From Bacteroidia bacterium (GTDB taxonomy: Bacteria; Bacteroidota; Bacteroidia; B-17B0; Aurantibacillaceae): a stretch of DNA of 42,417 bases. Below, piece after piece: positions 1 through 8,311 of the stretch (position 1 is its first letter; each line of letters begins with the position of its first letter). The stretch lies in NCBI GenBank assembly GCA_016787445.1, contig JAEUTQ010000077.1, positions 1 to 42,417 on the forward strand, in the 5' to 3' direction. The notes below the pieces were generated by a model. That model was not told the DNA's origin, did no database searches, and worked only from the letters and a program-made list of their open reading frames with translations. The translations under genes were made by a program, and so were the position numbers.

Positions 1-59
1 ATTAACCTCAAATCTCCCAAAAGTTTAAACTTTGTCTTAGTGCCATGTATAAAACAAAA

Positions 60-80
60 AACCCCGAAAAATTCGGGGTT
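60..80 (-). terminator. Rho-independent terminator of the beta-helix protein gene
   Basis: Inverted repeat AACCCCGAA / TTCGGGGTT with a 3-nt loop. Read on the minus strand it is followed by a T-rich run (about 59-45). It lies 22 bp past the stop codon of the minus-strand gene ending at 103. Confidence 0.85.
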
Positions 81-102
81 CTTATAATTGCTTAATTGGC
101 AA

Positions 103-708
103 TTAAGCGCAATTAATTGTAGATGTTGCAGTGATGGACACTCTTCTAACTCGTTCAATAGTAATTGTTCCGGTAAGAATTCCGCCACCATTTTCGTTAC
201 CGATAATTAAACGATTGGCATTGTTAATCACAACGTTTCCTTTAATAACCCCCTTGTTAACCACTTTCATGGTTGAAGCGTGATTAATATTTAAAGAACC
301 TTTAATAATTCCGCCCTTTCTGGCTACAACATTTCCTTGATTCGTCACAGAAACATCCCCTTCAACAGAACCTCCATCTTCAACGATCAAATTGGCGCTA
401 TTAATAACAACATTTCCTTTAATAACTCCCCCACCTTTAACTTTTAAAGTTTCTCCGTTAGATACGTTGAATGGACCATCAACCGGCGTTGTGATTTCAG
501 TTGTAGTTGGAACATACTTTTGTAAATTGGTTGCAATGGGATTATCAACTGTGTAATCAATATCGTAGGTAACGGAATCTCCAACCTTTAATCCCTTTGA
601 CGAAAATTCCTTATCGTTATACGGATACGTTTTTCCGCTTTCTAATTCTGCAACGGTTCCTACTGATGGATCTGCTGCATCTACAGTTGCTACTGTGCCT
701 AATGCCAT
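103..708 (-). CDS. Small polymer-forming beta-helix (bactofilin-like) protein with an OB/cold-shock-like N-terminus
   Basis: 201 residues without a signal peptide or membrane segment. Residues ~75-195 are repeats of about 20 residues built on patterns such as GGVIKGNVVINSAN, GGSVEGDVSVTN, GGIIKGSLNINHAS and KGVIKGNVVINNAN. Regular G-x-I/V-x-G rungs of this kind are typical of right-handed beta-helices in bactofilins and polymer-forming cytoskeletal proteins. Residues ~1-68 read like a small beta-barrel (GTVA...GKTYPYND...GLKVGDSVTYDID), reminiscent of cold-shock/OB folds; this is inference. A scaffold or self-assembling role is plausible but no enzymatic residue is visible. It is transcribed alone, divergent from the phosphatase gene, with its own terminator. 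A real gene is likely; the family name is moderately sure. Confidence 0.75.
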   Translation of the reverse strand: MALGTVATVDAADPSVGTVAELESGKTYPYNDKEFSSKGLKVGDSVTYDIDYTVDNPIATNLQKYVPTTTEITTPVDGPFNVSNGETLKVKGGGVIKGNVVINSANLIVEDGGSVEGDVSVTNQGNVVARKGGIIKGSLNINHASTMKVVNKGVIKGNVVINNANRLIIGNENGGGILTGTITIERVRRVSITATSTINCA

Positions 709-801
709 AATATTTAGTTTTTAATGTTTATACAACAATAATAAAAATATACATTCAAACCAAAAAATATTTTGTTACATTTATGCTTGAGGAATTATTT
801 T

Positions 802-2865
802 ATGCGCTTTATTTTCTCTCTTATATTTTTATTTATTCTTAATTCTTCAATTAAGTGTCAGAACATTGATTCGCTTGAAAATGTTATAAAAAATTCGCCG
901 CAGGACTCTTTAAAGGCTGCTTTATATATCAACCAAATTATTACTCCACTTAAAAACAACGGTGAGTATGAAATGGCCGAAAAATATTGTCTGAAGGCAA
1001 TTGACAAATTCAATCACATTCCCCATTTAAAATTAAACATTGGCATAGTTTATGTACAGGTATTAATTGCCGCTGAAAAACTTAATGAAGCCTCCGATTT
1101 AATTACCAAATTAATGATAAAGGCAATTGAGACAAAAAACATTCGAGCCCAGGCAGGATGCCTAAAAGAAAAAGCTTTTTTACAACTTTATTCAGGTAAT
1201 TATGAAACAGCCGCTGAGCTTTATTATGAAGCACTCAACAAATGGAAGGAGACAAATGACTTAATTAAAATCGCCATTGGATATGGTGATTTGGCTGTGA
1301 TAAATTACTATTTAGGTCATTTTAAAGAAGCCTCTGAATACTGGCAAAAAAGTGTAGATATATATACAGTTAAAAATGACATCCCTAAACTGGCGGGTGA
1401 TTTGGGGAATTTAGGATTGGTTCAAATTGAATTAGGTGATTTGTTTAAAGCCGAACAAAATCTTAAAAAATCATTACAACTCTGCATTGAAATCAACTCT
1501 TACAATTCAATCGCTAATGCTTATAATAACTTATCTAAACTGGAATCACATAAAAACAATTTACCTCTATCTATTGAGTATAACAAAAAATCAATTGAGT
1601 TTTTTCAAAAAACCGGTGATATAGAACATTTAATAAACTCATACTCTAACAGTGCAGAATTATATAGAAGATTAAAAAACCATTCTGAGGCTTTGAATAA
1701 CATAAATAAGGCTTTTGAATTGGAGAGTCAGCGTAACAACAAAACCAATTTGAATACTCTTTTATATAACCGTGCCGCCATTTATGCGGATATCAAAAAA
1801 CATAAAGAGGCTTACGAAGACATTCTTCAGCATATTCAGATAAAAGACTCATTGGTTAACTCAGAAAATCAATTGGCTGTTTCTGAGCTTGAAAAAAAAT
1901 ATGAGCTTAGCGAAAAAGAAAACGAGAATAAATTATTAAGTGAAAGAATTAAAGTAAAAGATGTAGAAAGTGACCGTCAAAAACTTGCGATATCCTTAAT
2001 TGGAATTGTTTTATTGTTTGTTGCAGGTGCTGCGTTTATACTCATTCGACAAAACCGCGAAAAAAACCGAATCAATACGCAGTTGGCTGAAAAAAATAAC
2101 ATCATTGAGTCGCAACATAAAGACATTAAAGACAGTATACAATACGCTAAACGAATTCAGGATGCCATTCTACCCCCACTCTCTCATATTCAAAATTTCC
2201 TCAAAGATTCTTTTATTTATTACAAACCGAAAGATATTGTTGCCGGTGATTTTTATTGGATGGAACATAAAGACCATTTAGTTTTCATTGCCGCGGCTGA
2301 TTGTACCGGTCATGGTGTGCCGGGTGCTATGGTAAGTGTGGTGTGTTCGAACGCGCTTAATCGCGCGGTATTAGAATTTAATTTAACCGATCCCGGAAAA
2401 ATCCTCGATAAAACGCGTGATTTGGTTTTGGAAACTTTTGCGAAAAGTGATGCGGATGTAAAAGACGGAATGGATATATCGTTATGCGTGATTAATAATG
2501 ATTCAAAAACAGTTTCATGGGCAGGCGCCAATAATCCGCTTTGGTTCACAAATGATAAAAACATGATTGAAATAACGGCCGACAAACAGCCGATTGGCAA
2601 ATCTGATCACCCGAAACCTTTTACCACACATTCGGTACCGGTTAAAAGCGGGGATTCTATTTTCCTATTTACGGATGGATACGCCGATCAGTTTGGCGGA
2701 CCAAAAGGAAAAAAATTCAAATACAAACAATTTCAGGAACTTCTCTTAGCTAAAAACAACGAAAAACCTGAAGTTCAAATGCAGGCTATTCACGATACGT
2801 TTATGCAATGGAAAGGGCCCCAAGAACAAATTGATGATGTTTGCGTAATTGGCTTCCGCATCTAA
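802..2865 (+). CDS. TPR-containing, membrane-anchored PP2C-type (SpoIIE/RsbU) serine phosphatase
   Basis: Predicted to dephosphorylate phosphoserine/threonine on a regulatory partner, as RsbU/SpoIIE proteins do; the partner is not encoded nearby. From the ATG at 802 the protein has 687 residues: a signal peptide (hydrophobic residues ~3-17), several TPR repeats (~30-350), a coiled-coil stretch, one transmembrane helix (~395-416), a second coiled coil, and a C-terminal PPM phosphatase domain. Metal-binding signatures are visible: VAGDFYW (Asp483), AADCTGHGVPGAM, DGMD (555-558) and LFTDGYAD (Asp625). An in-frame ATG at 772 would put ten residues before the signal peptide, so 802 is preferred. 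The sensor part would be periplasmic and the phosphatase cytoplasmic. This architecture is common in Bacteroidota; the signal sensed is unknown. Confidence 0.88.
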   Translation: MRFIFSLIFLFILNSSIKCQNIDSLENVIKNSPQDSLKAALYINQIITPLKNNGEYEMAEKYCLKAIDKFNHIPHLKLNIGIVYVQVLIAAEKLNEASDLITKLMIKAIETKNIRAQAGCLKEKAFLQLYSGNYETAAELYYEALNKWKETNDLIKIAIGYGDLAVINYYLGHFKEASEYWQKSVDIYTVKNDIPKLAGDLGNLGLVQIELGDLFKAEQNLKKSLQLCIEINSYNSIANAYNNLSKLESHKNNLPLSIEYNKKSIEFFQKTGDIEHLINSYSNSAELYRRLKNHSEALNNINKAFELESQRNNKTNLNTLLYNRAAIYADIKKHKEAYEDILQHIQIKDSLVNSENQLAVSELEKKYELSEKENENKLLSERIKVKDVESDRQKLAISLIGIVLLFVAGAAFILIRQNREKNRINTQLAEKNNIIESQHKDIKDSIQYAKRIQDAILPPLSHIQNFLKDSFIYYKPKDIVAGDFYWMEHKDHLVFIAAADCTGHGVPGAMVSVVCSNALNRAVLEFNLTDPGKILDKTRDLVLETFAKSDADVKDGMDISLCVINNDSKTVSWAGANNPLWFTNDKNMIEITADKQPIGKSDHPKPFTTHSVPVKSGDSIFLFTDGYADQFGGPKGKKFKYKQFQELLLAKNNEKPEVQMQAIHDTFMQWKGPQEQIDDVCVIGFRI

Positions 2866-2909
2866 TCCCCCTTTATGGGGTAATTTTGACATTTCTCAGT
2901 GGATTTTTA

Positions 2910-2940
2910 TTGGAAAAAAGGTCTATAAATACTATCCTTG
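2910..2940 (+). promoter_or_regulatory. Putative Bacteroidota promoter for the M49 peptidase
   Basis: TTG at 2910-2912, 20 nt, then TATCCTTG at 2933-2940, a one-mismatch match to the -7 element TAnnTTTG. The start codon follows 21 nt later. Confidence 0.5.
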
Positions 2941-2961
2941 TATCCGTAAAAATTCATCCCT

Positions 2962-5049
2962 ATGAACTCAAAAAAACTAATTATTCCTTTTTGTCTGGCT
3001 TTAGCCCTGAGCTCATGCCAATCCGACAATAACGAATTATCTGTGCTTGAAAAAAAAGCTAACGTAAGTGATACTATTAAAACTGAAGAAGAGTTTAAAT
3101 ACATTGCAGAGCAATTTGCTGATTTACGTGTTTTACGTTATAAAGTAGAAGATTTCGACCAGCTATCGCTGCAACAAAAAGAACTTTTATATTATTTATA
3201 TGAAGCGGCATTATGCGGACGCGATATTACATGGGATCAAAACTATAAGTACAATCTAACGATTAGAAAAATTTTGGAAGCAATCGTTGACGGCAATAAC
3301 AACAACACAAACGATCCTGAATTTCAAAAATTCTTAGTATACGCAAAGCGTGTATGGTTTAGCAGCGGTATTCATCACCATTACAGCAGTGATAAATTCA
3401 TTCCGGAATGTTCGAAGGAATATTTTATTGATTTGATTAAAAAAACGGATCCAAAAAAATTACCGTTAATGAATAATGAATCAGTTGACAACCTAGTTGG
3501 ATTTATTATTCCGATTATTTACGACACAACTATTTCAGTTAAGAAAGTACAATTAGATCCAAGCAAAGACCTGGTTTTATCATCGGCTGTTAACTTTTAT
3601 GAAGGCGTTAATCAAGCTGAAGTAACTTCTTTCTACGAAAAGCAAACCGATAAAACTTCCAAAACTCCGGTGATGCAAGGATTAAACAGTAAGGTTGTTA
3701 AAGAGGGTGACAAAATCGTAGAGAAAAAATGGATGGTTGGCGGTATGTACACGGCGGCTATCGAGAAAATTGTGTTTTGGCTAGAAAAAGCGGTTACTGT
3801 GGCTGAAAATGCCGCGCAAAAGGAAGCACTTGAAAAATTAATTAAGTTCTATAAAACAGGTGACTTAAAAGATTTTGATGAATACTGCATCGCTTGGGTA
3901 AAGGATACCGAAAGTGCTATTGATGTTGTAAATGGTTTTATAGAAGTATATCAAGATCCATTAGGCCGCAAAGGTTCTTTTGAAGCGGTAGTATCTGTAA
4001 AAGATATGGAAGCCAGTAAACGCATTGCTACCATTGGAGCAAATGCGCAGTGGTTTGAAGATAATTCTTCCATATTACCGGAACATAAAAAGAAAAGTGT
4101 AAAAGGAATTTCAGCTAAAGTAATTAATGCTGTGGTGGAATCAGGTGATTCCGGACCAGTTACGCCTATCGGAATTAATTTACCAAACAACGAATGGATT
4201 CGCGAAACACACGGTTCTAAATCCGTTAACTTAGGAAATATTGTTGAAGCCTATGAACAAGCAGCGGGCGGCAGTGTTGTAGATGAATTCTATTTCACAC
4301 CAGAAATCGCTGAGCGTGTAAAAAAATGTGCAGGTTTAGCAGATAAACTTCATACAGATATGCATGAGGTAATTGGTCACGCGAGCGGACAAATTGAAGA
4401 AGGAGTTGGACAACCACACGAAACATTAAAGAATTACGCCAGTGCATTGGAGGAAGGCCGCGCGGATTTAGTAGCACTTTACTATTTAATGGATCAGAAG
4501 TTAGTTGACTTAGGAGTAATGCCTTCTTTAGATTATGGAAAAGCGGCTTATGATGAATACATCACTAAAGGCTTATTAATTCAAACTTCTCGTATCAAAC
4601 TTGGTAACAACATTGAAGAAGCACACATGCGTAACCGTCAAATGGTGGCTTTGTGGGCATATGAAAACGGAAAGAAAGATAATGTGATTGAGAAAAAAGT
4701 AAGAGATGGAAAAACATTTTTTGTAGTAAATGACTATGAAAAATTACGCACTTTATTCGGTGATTTATTACGCGAACTTCAACGTATTAAATCAAAAGGT
4801 GATTATAAGGCGGGACGTAATTTAATTGAAAATTACGGTGTAAAAATCGATCCTGCTTTACACAAAGAAGTTTTGGATCGTTACAGCAAATTAAATATTG
4901 CTCCGTATGCAGGATTTATTCAACCAAAATTAACGCCTGTTATGAAAGACGGAAAAATAATTGATGTGAAAATTTCTTATCCGGCTGATTTCTCTACGCA
5001 AATGCTTGAGTATGGAAAAGATTACGGATTACTTCCCGCTATTAATTAA
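2962..5049 (+). CDS. Dipeptidyl peptidase III (peptidase family M49), lipoprotein
   Basis: Zinc aminopeptidase that removes N-terminal dipeptides from oligopeptides. The 695-residue protein carries the M49 zinc motif HEVIGH (His468, Glu469, His473). The second motif is LEEGRAD (496-502), whose Glu supplies the third ligand, spaced as in DPP III. The N-terminus is a lipoprotein signal with lipobox LSSC (cysteine at ~19), so the enzyme should be membrane-anchored in the envelope, unlike the cytosolic eukaryotic DPP III. The ATG at 2962 sits 21 nt after a -7-like element. It is monocistronic: upstream is the phosphatase, and downstream is a strong terminator shared with the convergent GH3 gene. 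Likely role: peptide scavenging. Family assignment is confident; substrate preference is not visible. Confidence 0.95.
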   Translation: MNSKKLIIPFCLALALSSCQSDNNELSVLEKKANVSDTIKTEEEFKYIAEQFADLRVLRYKVEDFDQLSLQQKELLYYLYEAALCGRDITWDQNYKYNLTIRKILEAIVDGNNNNTNDPEFQKFLVYAKRVWFSSGIHHHYSSDKFIPECSKEYFIDLIKKTDPKKLPLMNNESVDNLVGFIIPIIYDTTISVKKVQLDPSKDLVLSSAVNFYEGVNQAEVTSFYEKQTDKTSKTPVMQGLNSKVVKEGDKIVEKKWMVGGMYTAAIEKIVFWLEKAVTVAENAAQKEALEKLIKFYKTGDLKDFDEYCIAWVKDTESAIDVVNGFIEVYQDPLGRKGSFEAVVSVKDMEASKRIATIGANAQWFEDNSSILPEHKKKSVKGISAKVINAVVESGDSGPVTPIGINLPNNEWIRETHGSKSVNLGNIVEAYEQAAGGSVVDEFYFTPEIAERVKKCAGLADKLHTDMHEVIGHASGQIEEGVGQPHETLKNYASALEEGRADLVALYYLMDQKLVDLGVMPSLDYGKAAYDEYITKGLLIQTSRIKLGNNIEEAHMRNRQMVALWAYENGKKDNVIEKKVRDGKTFFVVNDYEKLRTLFGDLLRELQRIKSKGDYKAGRNLIENYGVKIDPALHKEVLDRYSKLNIAPYAGFIQPKLTPVMKDGKIIDVKISYPADFSTQMLEYGKDYGLLPAIN

Positions 5050-5067
5050 TAAAACAATCAACTGATT

Positions 5068-5099
5068 AAAAAAGCCGCTGAATTCTCAGCGGCTTTTTT
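5068..5099. terminator. Bidirectional terminator between convergent genes
   Basis: GCCGCTGA / TCAGCGGC with a 4-nt loop (5082-5085), flanked by A6 on the left and T6 on the right, so it works on both strands. The stop codon of the minus-strand GH3 gene (5098-5100) lies inside its T-run. Confidence 0.93.
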
Positions 5100-8049
5100 A
5101 TTTGAGGTAAGAATAAGAATCAGGATTGGTCATCTCATAAAATGCGCGGTGTATTCTTCCGCGAATATGAAGCTTAGTAAGTTTGTTTTGTTCGGCATCG
5201 GGATAAACACGATTCGATAAGAACACTACAATTAAATTATTTTTTGGATCAGCCCAGGTGAATGTTCCGGTAAATCCGCTATGACCGTAACTATCGGCAC
5301 TGCATAATTCTGTAACCGGACTTTCCTTCTTAGGATCTGTTTCCGGCTTATCAAAACATAATCCCCTTCTGTTTGTTCCGCAAAAATGACAACCGGTAAA
5401 ATCTTTCACTACATTACTATCTAAATACCTCACACCGGCATACTCTCCTTTGTTTAAATACATTTGCATAAGAATAGCCAAATCAGTTGCGTTTCCAAAT
5501 AACCCGGCATGTCCTGCTACTCCACCCAACAACGCTGCTCCCGGATCGTGTACATACCCTTGCACAACTTGCTTCCTGAATTTTACATCATTTTCTGTTG
5601 GCGCAATTTCATTTGCCTTATGCGATTGCAAAGGAAGATATATCAATCCTAATCCCATTGGCTTATAAAACGTATTCGACACATAATCATTCAAAGGTTG
5701 CTTTGTAATATTTTCTACTACTCGCTGAATAAAATAATAACCCAAATCACTGTAAAGGTATTTTCCTTTGTTCTCTACTTTACTATTAATAATACGACTA
5801 AAAATACTGTCTCTGAATTCTTTTTTTACGTATAAATTTTCGGCCACCTGTACAGAATATTCTTCTGTTCGTTTATCACTGTAAATTCCCGGTTTATAAT
5901 TTCCTTGTTTATCGATTGTACGCAACCAAAACGGAATCCATGCTTGCAAACCCGCCTGATGTGTGAGCACTTCCTCAATCATCATGTCTTCTTTATTGCA
6001 ACTTTTCAATTCCGGTAAATATTCGCATAAAGTTTTTTTATAATCAAACTGTTTCTCACCGGTTAAACGCATGAGAGATAAAGCCGATGATGCAATTTTA
6101 GTTACGGAAGCTAAATCGTAAATAGTAGAATTACTCACTTTTGGTGAGCCCGCTTCATAGGTATAATTACCGTATGATTTTTGGAAAAATAATTTTCCAT
6201 CTTTAATCGCTACAATCTGACAACCGGGAAATGCTTTCTCAGTCATCGCGTAATTCACGATACTGTCTATTCGATCAAGATTTTTTTTTTGAACGCCTAT
6301 TTGCGCAGGCGTTACAAATTGTACACGCACCGGATTAAGCTCAATACCGGTATTGTATTTAAACGTTTTGGTTGTTACAGGTAATTTTCCATTTACTTTA
6401 ATGGCTCCCATGATGACTTCTGCCGCCGCTTTCTGACTGTAGTTCGTATACTCATAGGCCATAACGATAGATTTCAAATTTTGGGTTGAGTTCATGGCGT
6501 TTAAAACATACGGACTCCCAAACACCACTGCTGTTGTTGGTTTTAATTTGGAAATTGAATCGATTACTGCCATACTTTGAGCAGAAACACCAAAATTACC
6601 GACCGGCTTCAAGTTCGTTTTATTGATCTGCAATATCACAACATCGAAATTTTTCAATCGCGCAAAAAGCGAATCGACATCTTTTTTTGGTGAGTCATGC
6701 TCTAATCCAAAATGCTTAACGGAAGAGTAGTTCATCAATGATTTCGTAAATACATTTTCTTCTTTAACACCAATCGACACTTCAGCAACTTTCAATTTAT
6801 CTAATTGCATTAAAGGCAAAAGACTGCCATCATTCTTTAATAAAGTCATGGTTGCTTCCGCTAATTTTGCATTGATGGCATCAGCTTCCGGAGTATTCAG
6901 TTCTTCATAAATGTTTTTTAACTGAACATGTTGTCTTTGATTTAACCCGCACCAATATTTCGCTTTTAATATTTTCTTACAGCGTTCATTTATTTCGTCT
7001 TCGGTAATCTGTCCGGCCGCAATTGCCTTTTTAATCTCTTCCATTGCCACAGGCACACTTTCTGAAAATAATAAAACATCATTTCCTGCCAATAAAGCTT
7101 TCACATCCACGACACCGGGAGGAAAATATTTAGAAGCACCTTTCATGTTTAAGGCATCAGTAAAAATCAGTCCGTTAAAACCGAGTTCCTTTTTTAATAA
7201 GCCGTTTACCACTTTCGGTGATAAAGTAGATGCCAAATTTTTTGTCGTATCTAATGCCGGAATACTTAAATGCGCCACCATGATGCTTGCCAAACCTCTG
7301 TCAAATAAATAACGGAAAGGATAAAGTTCCAATGAATCCAAACGCTCTCTACTATGATTTATAAATGGTAAAGCTTTATGTGAATCAACATCGGTATCGC
7401 CATGTCCGGGAAAATGCTTTCCATTAGCCATAATATATTCATCCTGCATTCCCTTCATGTACATATAAGCCTTCTCTGCAACCTTATATTTATTCTCGCC
7501 AAAACTTCTGGTACCAATAACCGGATTTTCAGGATTATTATTCACATCAATAACCGGTGCAAAATTAACATGCAAACCAACTCGCTTACATTCCTTTGCA
7601 ATCTGACGCCCCATATAATAAATCAAAGAATCATTTTGAATGGCGCCCAATGCCATTTGTCGCGGATAACGCGGTGTACTATCTAAACGCATGGCAAGTC
7701 CCCACTCTCCATCAATACTCAACAATAGTGGCGTTTTAGCCATGTTTTGATAATAATTCACAAGCTTTGCATGACGGAGTGGTCCGCCCTGCATCATGAT
7801 TAGTCCGCCAATATTATATTTTTGAATTAGCTCGCGTACTTCACGAACATGCTTCATGTCCTTATTGCTATAAGCAGCAACCATAAACAATTGCGCAATT
7901 CGCTCGTCGGAACTTAGAGCATTAAAAACAGAATCCACCCAACGCAATTCACTTTGCAAAAAATCAGGACGGTTATCTTTAGGCGGCTTAAACGATGCGC
8001 CTAAAAACAATAAAACACTTAGCCCTATGGCTGATAATACAATTCTCAC
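5098..8049 (-). CDS. GH3 beta-N-acetylhexosaminidase fused to a beta-lactamase-like serine hydrolase
   Basis: 983 residues with an N-terminal signal/anchor (hydrophobic ~4-20). Residues ~35-370 are a NagZ-type GH3 domain: KHFPGHGDTDVDSH at 211-224 contains the Asp-His general acid/base dyad (His224), and FTDAL gives the nucleophile Asp298. Residues ~395-570 resemble the GH3 C-terminal domain. Residues ~590-975 are a class C beta-lactamase/penicillin-binding fold with S-x-x-K (Ser648-Lys651), YSD (766-768, where the family usually has Y-x-N) and HSG (923-925). Such fusions are known in Bacteroidota and are thought to act on peptidoglycan or its fragments in the periplasm. Translation appears to start at GTG (8049): no ATG lies between it and the in-frame stop upstream. 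A -7-like TAACTTTA (8063-8056) lies only 6 nt before the start. Confidence 0.93.
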   Translation of the reverse strand: MRIVLSAIGLSVLLFLGASFKPPKDNRPDFLQSELRWVDSVFNALSSDERIAQLFMVAAYSNKDMKHVREVRELIQKYNIGGLIMMQGGPLRHAKLVNYYQNMAKTPLLLSIDGEWGLAMRLDSTPRYPRQMALGAIQNDSLIYYMGRQIAKECKRVGLHVNFAPVIDVNNNPENPVIGTRSFGENKYKVAEKAYMYMKGMQDEYIMANGKHFPGHGDTDVDSHKALPFINHSRERLDSLELYPFRYLFDRGLASIMVAHLSIPALDTTKNLASTLSPKVVNGLLKKELGFNGLIFTDALNMKGASKYFPPGVVDVKALLAGNDVLLFSESVPVAMEEIKKAIAAGQITEDEINERCKKILKAKYWCGLNQRQHVQLKNIYEELNTPEADAINAKLAEATMTLLKNDGSLLPLMQLDKLKVAEVSIGVKEENVFTKSLMNYSSVKHFGLEHDSPKKDVDSLFARLKNFDVVILQINKTNLKPVGNFGVSAQSMAVIDSISKLKPTTAVVFGSPYVLNAMNSTQNLKSIVMAYEYTNYSQKAAAEVIMGAIKVNGKLPVTTKTFKYNTGIELNPVRVQFVTPAQIGVQKKNLDRIDSIVNYAMTEKAFPGCQIVAIKDGKLFFQKSYGNYTYEAGSPKVSNSTIYDLASVTKIASSALSLMRLTGEKQFDYKKTLCEYLPELKSCNKEDMMIEEVLTHQAGLQAWIPFWLRTIDKQGNYKPGIYSDKRTEEYSVQVAENLYVKKEFRDSIFSRIINSKVENKGKYLYSDLGYYFIQRVVENITKQPLNDYVSNTFYKPMGLGLIYLPLQSHKANEIAPTENDVKFRKQVVQGYVHDPGAALLGGVAGHAGLFGNATDLAILMQMYLNKGEYAGVRYLDSNVVKDFTGCHFCGTNRRGLCFDKPETDPKKESPVTELCSADSYGHSGFTGTFTWADPKNNLIVVFLSNRVYPDAEQNKLTKLHIRGRIHRAFYEMTNPDSYSYLK

Positions 8050-8151
8050 AGTTCCTAAAGTTACCCAATAGAGGAAAAAGGTTTTTTAGCATGTATAAAT
8101 GTTTTTAACAGAGGATTTTTAATCAATTATGCTTTTGAACCAAGAATATAG

Positions 8152-8159
8152 TATATTTG
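8152..8159 (+). promoter_or_regulatory. -7 promoter element of the phenylalanine hydroxylase transcript
   Basis: TATATTTG matches TAnnTTTG exactly. The best -33-like TTG (8135-8137) is only 14 nt upstream, which is short. The expected transcription start falls at about 8163-8167, on or next to the leader-peptide ATG (8164), so the leader would be read from a nearly leaderless RNA. Confidence 0.6.
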
Positions 8160-8163
8160 CTTC

Positions 8164-8235
8164 ATGAATTTTAACAAAGCATATTATTGGTATTCTCAAT
8201 TATCCGGCAGAACCGATATGCTTTATCATTATTGA
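8164..8235 (+). CDS. Putative aromatic (Tyr-rich) leader peptide, 23 codons
   Basis: A 23-codon frame (ATG 8164, TGA 8233) begins MNFNKAYYWY and ends MLYHY. It has five Tyr codons (positions 7, 8, 10, 21, 23) plus one Phe, one Trp and one His. It lies between a -7 promoter element and a strong intrinsic terminator, in front of the gene for the enzyme that makes Tyr from Phe. Amino-acid-biased leader peptides in this position are the hallmark of ribosome-mediated attenuation. No homology is claimed; the call rests on composition and layout. Confidence 0.72.
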   Translation: MNFNKAYYWYSQLSGRTDMLYHY

Positions 8236-8290
8236 TTATTCACCTTTTTTATATAATGCTAAACCCGGTTCACAGCCGGGTTTTTTATTT
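8204..8290 (+). promoter_or_regulatory. Putative ribosome-mediated attenuator (antiterminator/terminator switch) of phhA
   Basis: GAACCG at 8210-8215, inside the leader peptide frame, is the exact reverse complement of CGGTTC at 8266-8271, which spans the 5' arm and loop of the downstream terminator. A ribosome stalled on the first Tyr cluster (8182-8193) would leave 8210-8215 free to form this pairing and block the terminator. A ribosome reaching the stop codon (8233) would cover or bypass it and let the terminator form. The pairing is only 6 bp, so the model is inference. Confidence 0.55.
8261..8290 (+). terminator. Intrinsic terminator in the phhA leader
   Basis: AAACCCGG (8261-8268) pairs with CCGGGTTT (8276-8283) around a 7-nt loop, followed by a T-rich run to about 8292. 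It lies 22 nt upstream of the phhA start codon, so it must be read through for expression. Confidence 0.85.
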
Positions 8291-8311
8291 TTAAACCAAT
8301 CAAACAATCAT

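Noticed and set aside
2866..2886. CCCC-CTTTAT-GGGG hairpin after the phosphatase gene
   Set aside because: Only a 4-bp GC stem with a poor T-run; too weak to call a terminator.
8129..8167. Second short frame upstream of phhA (starts at 8129, ends at 8167)
   Set aside because: It starts before the -7 element and lacks the dense aromatic run; unlikely to be in the transcript.
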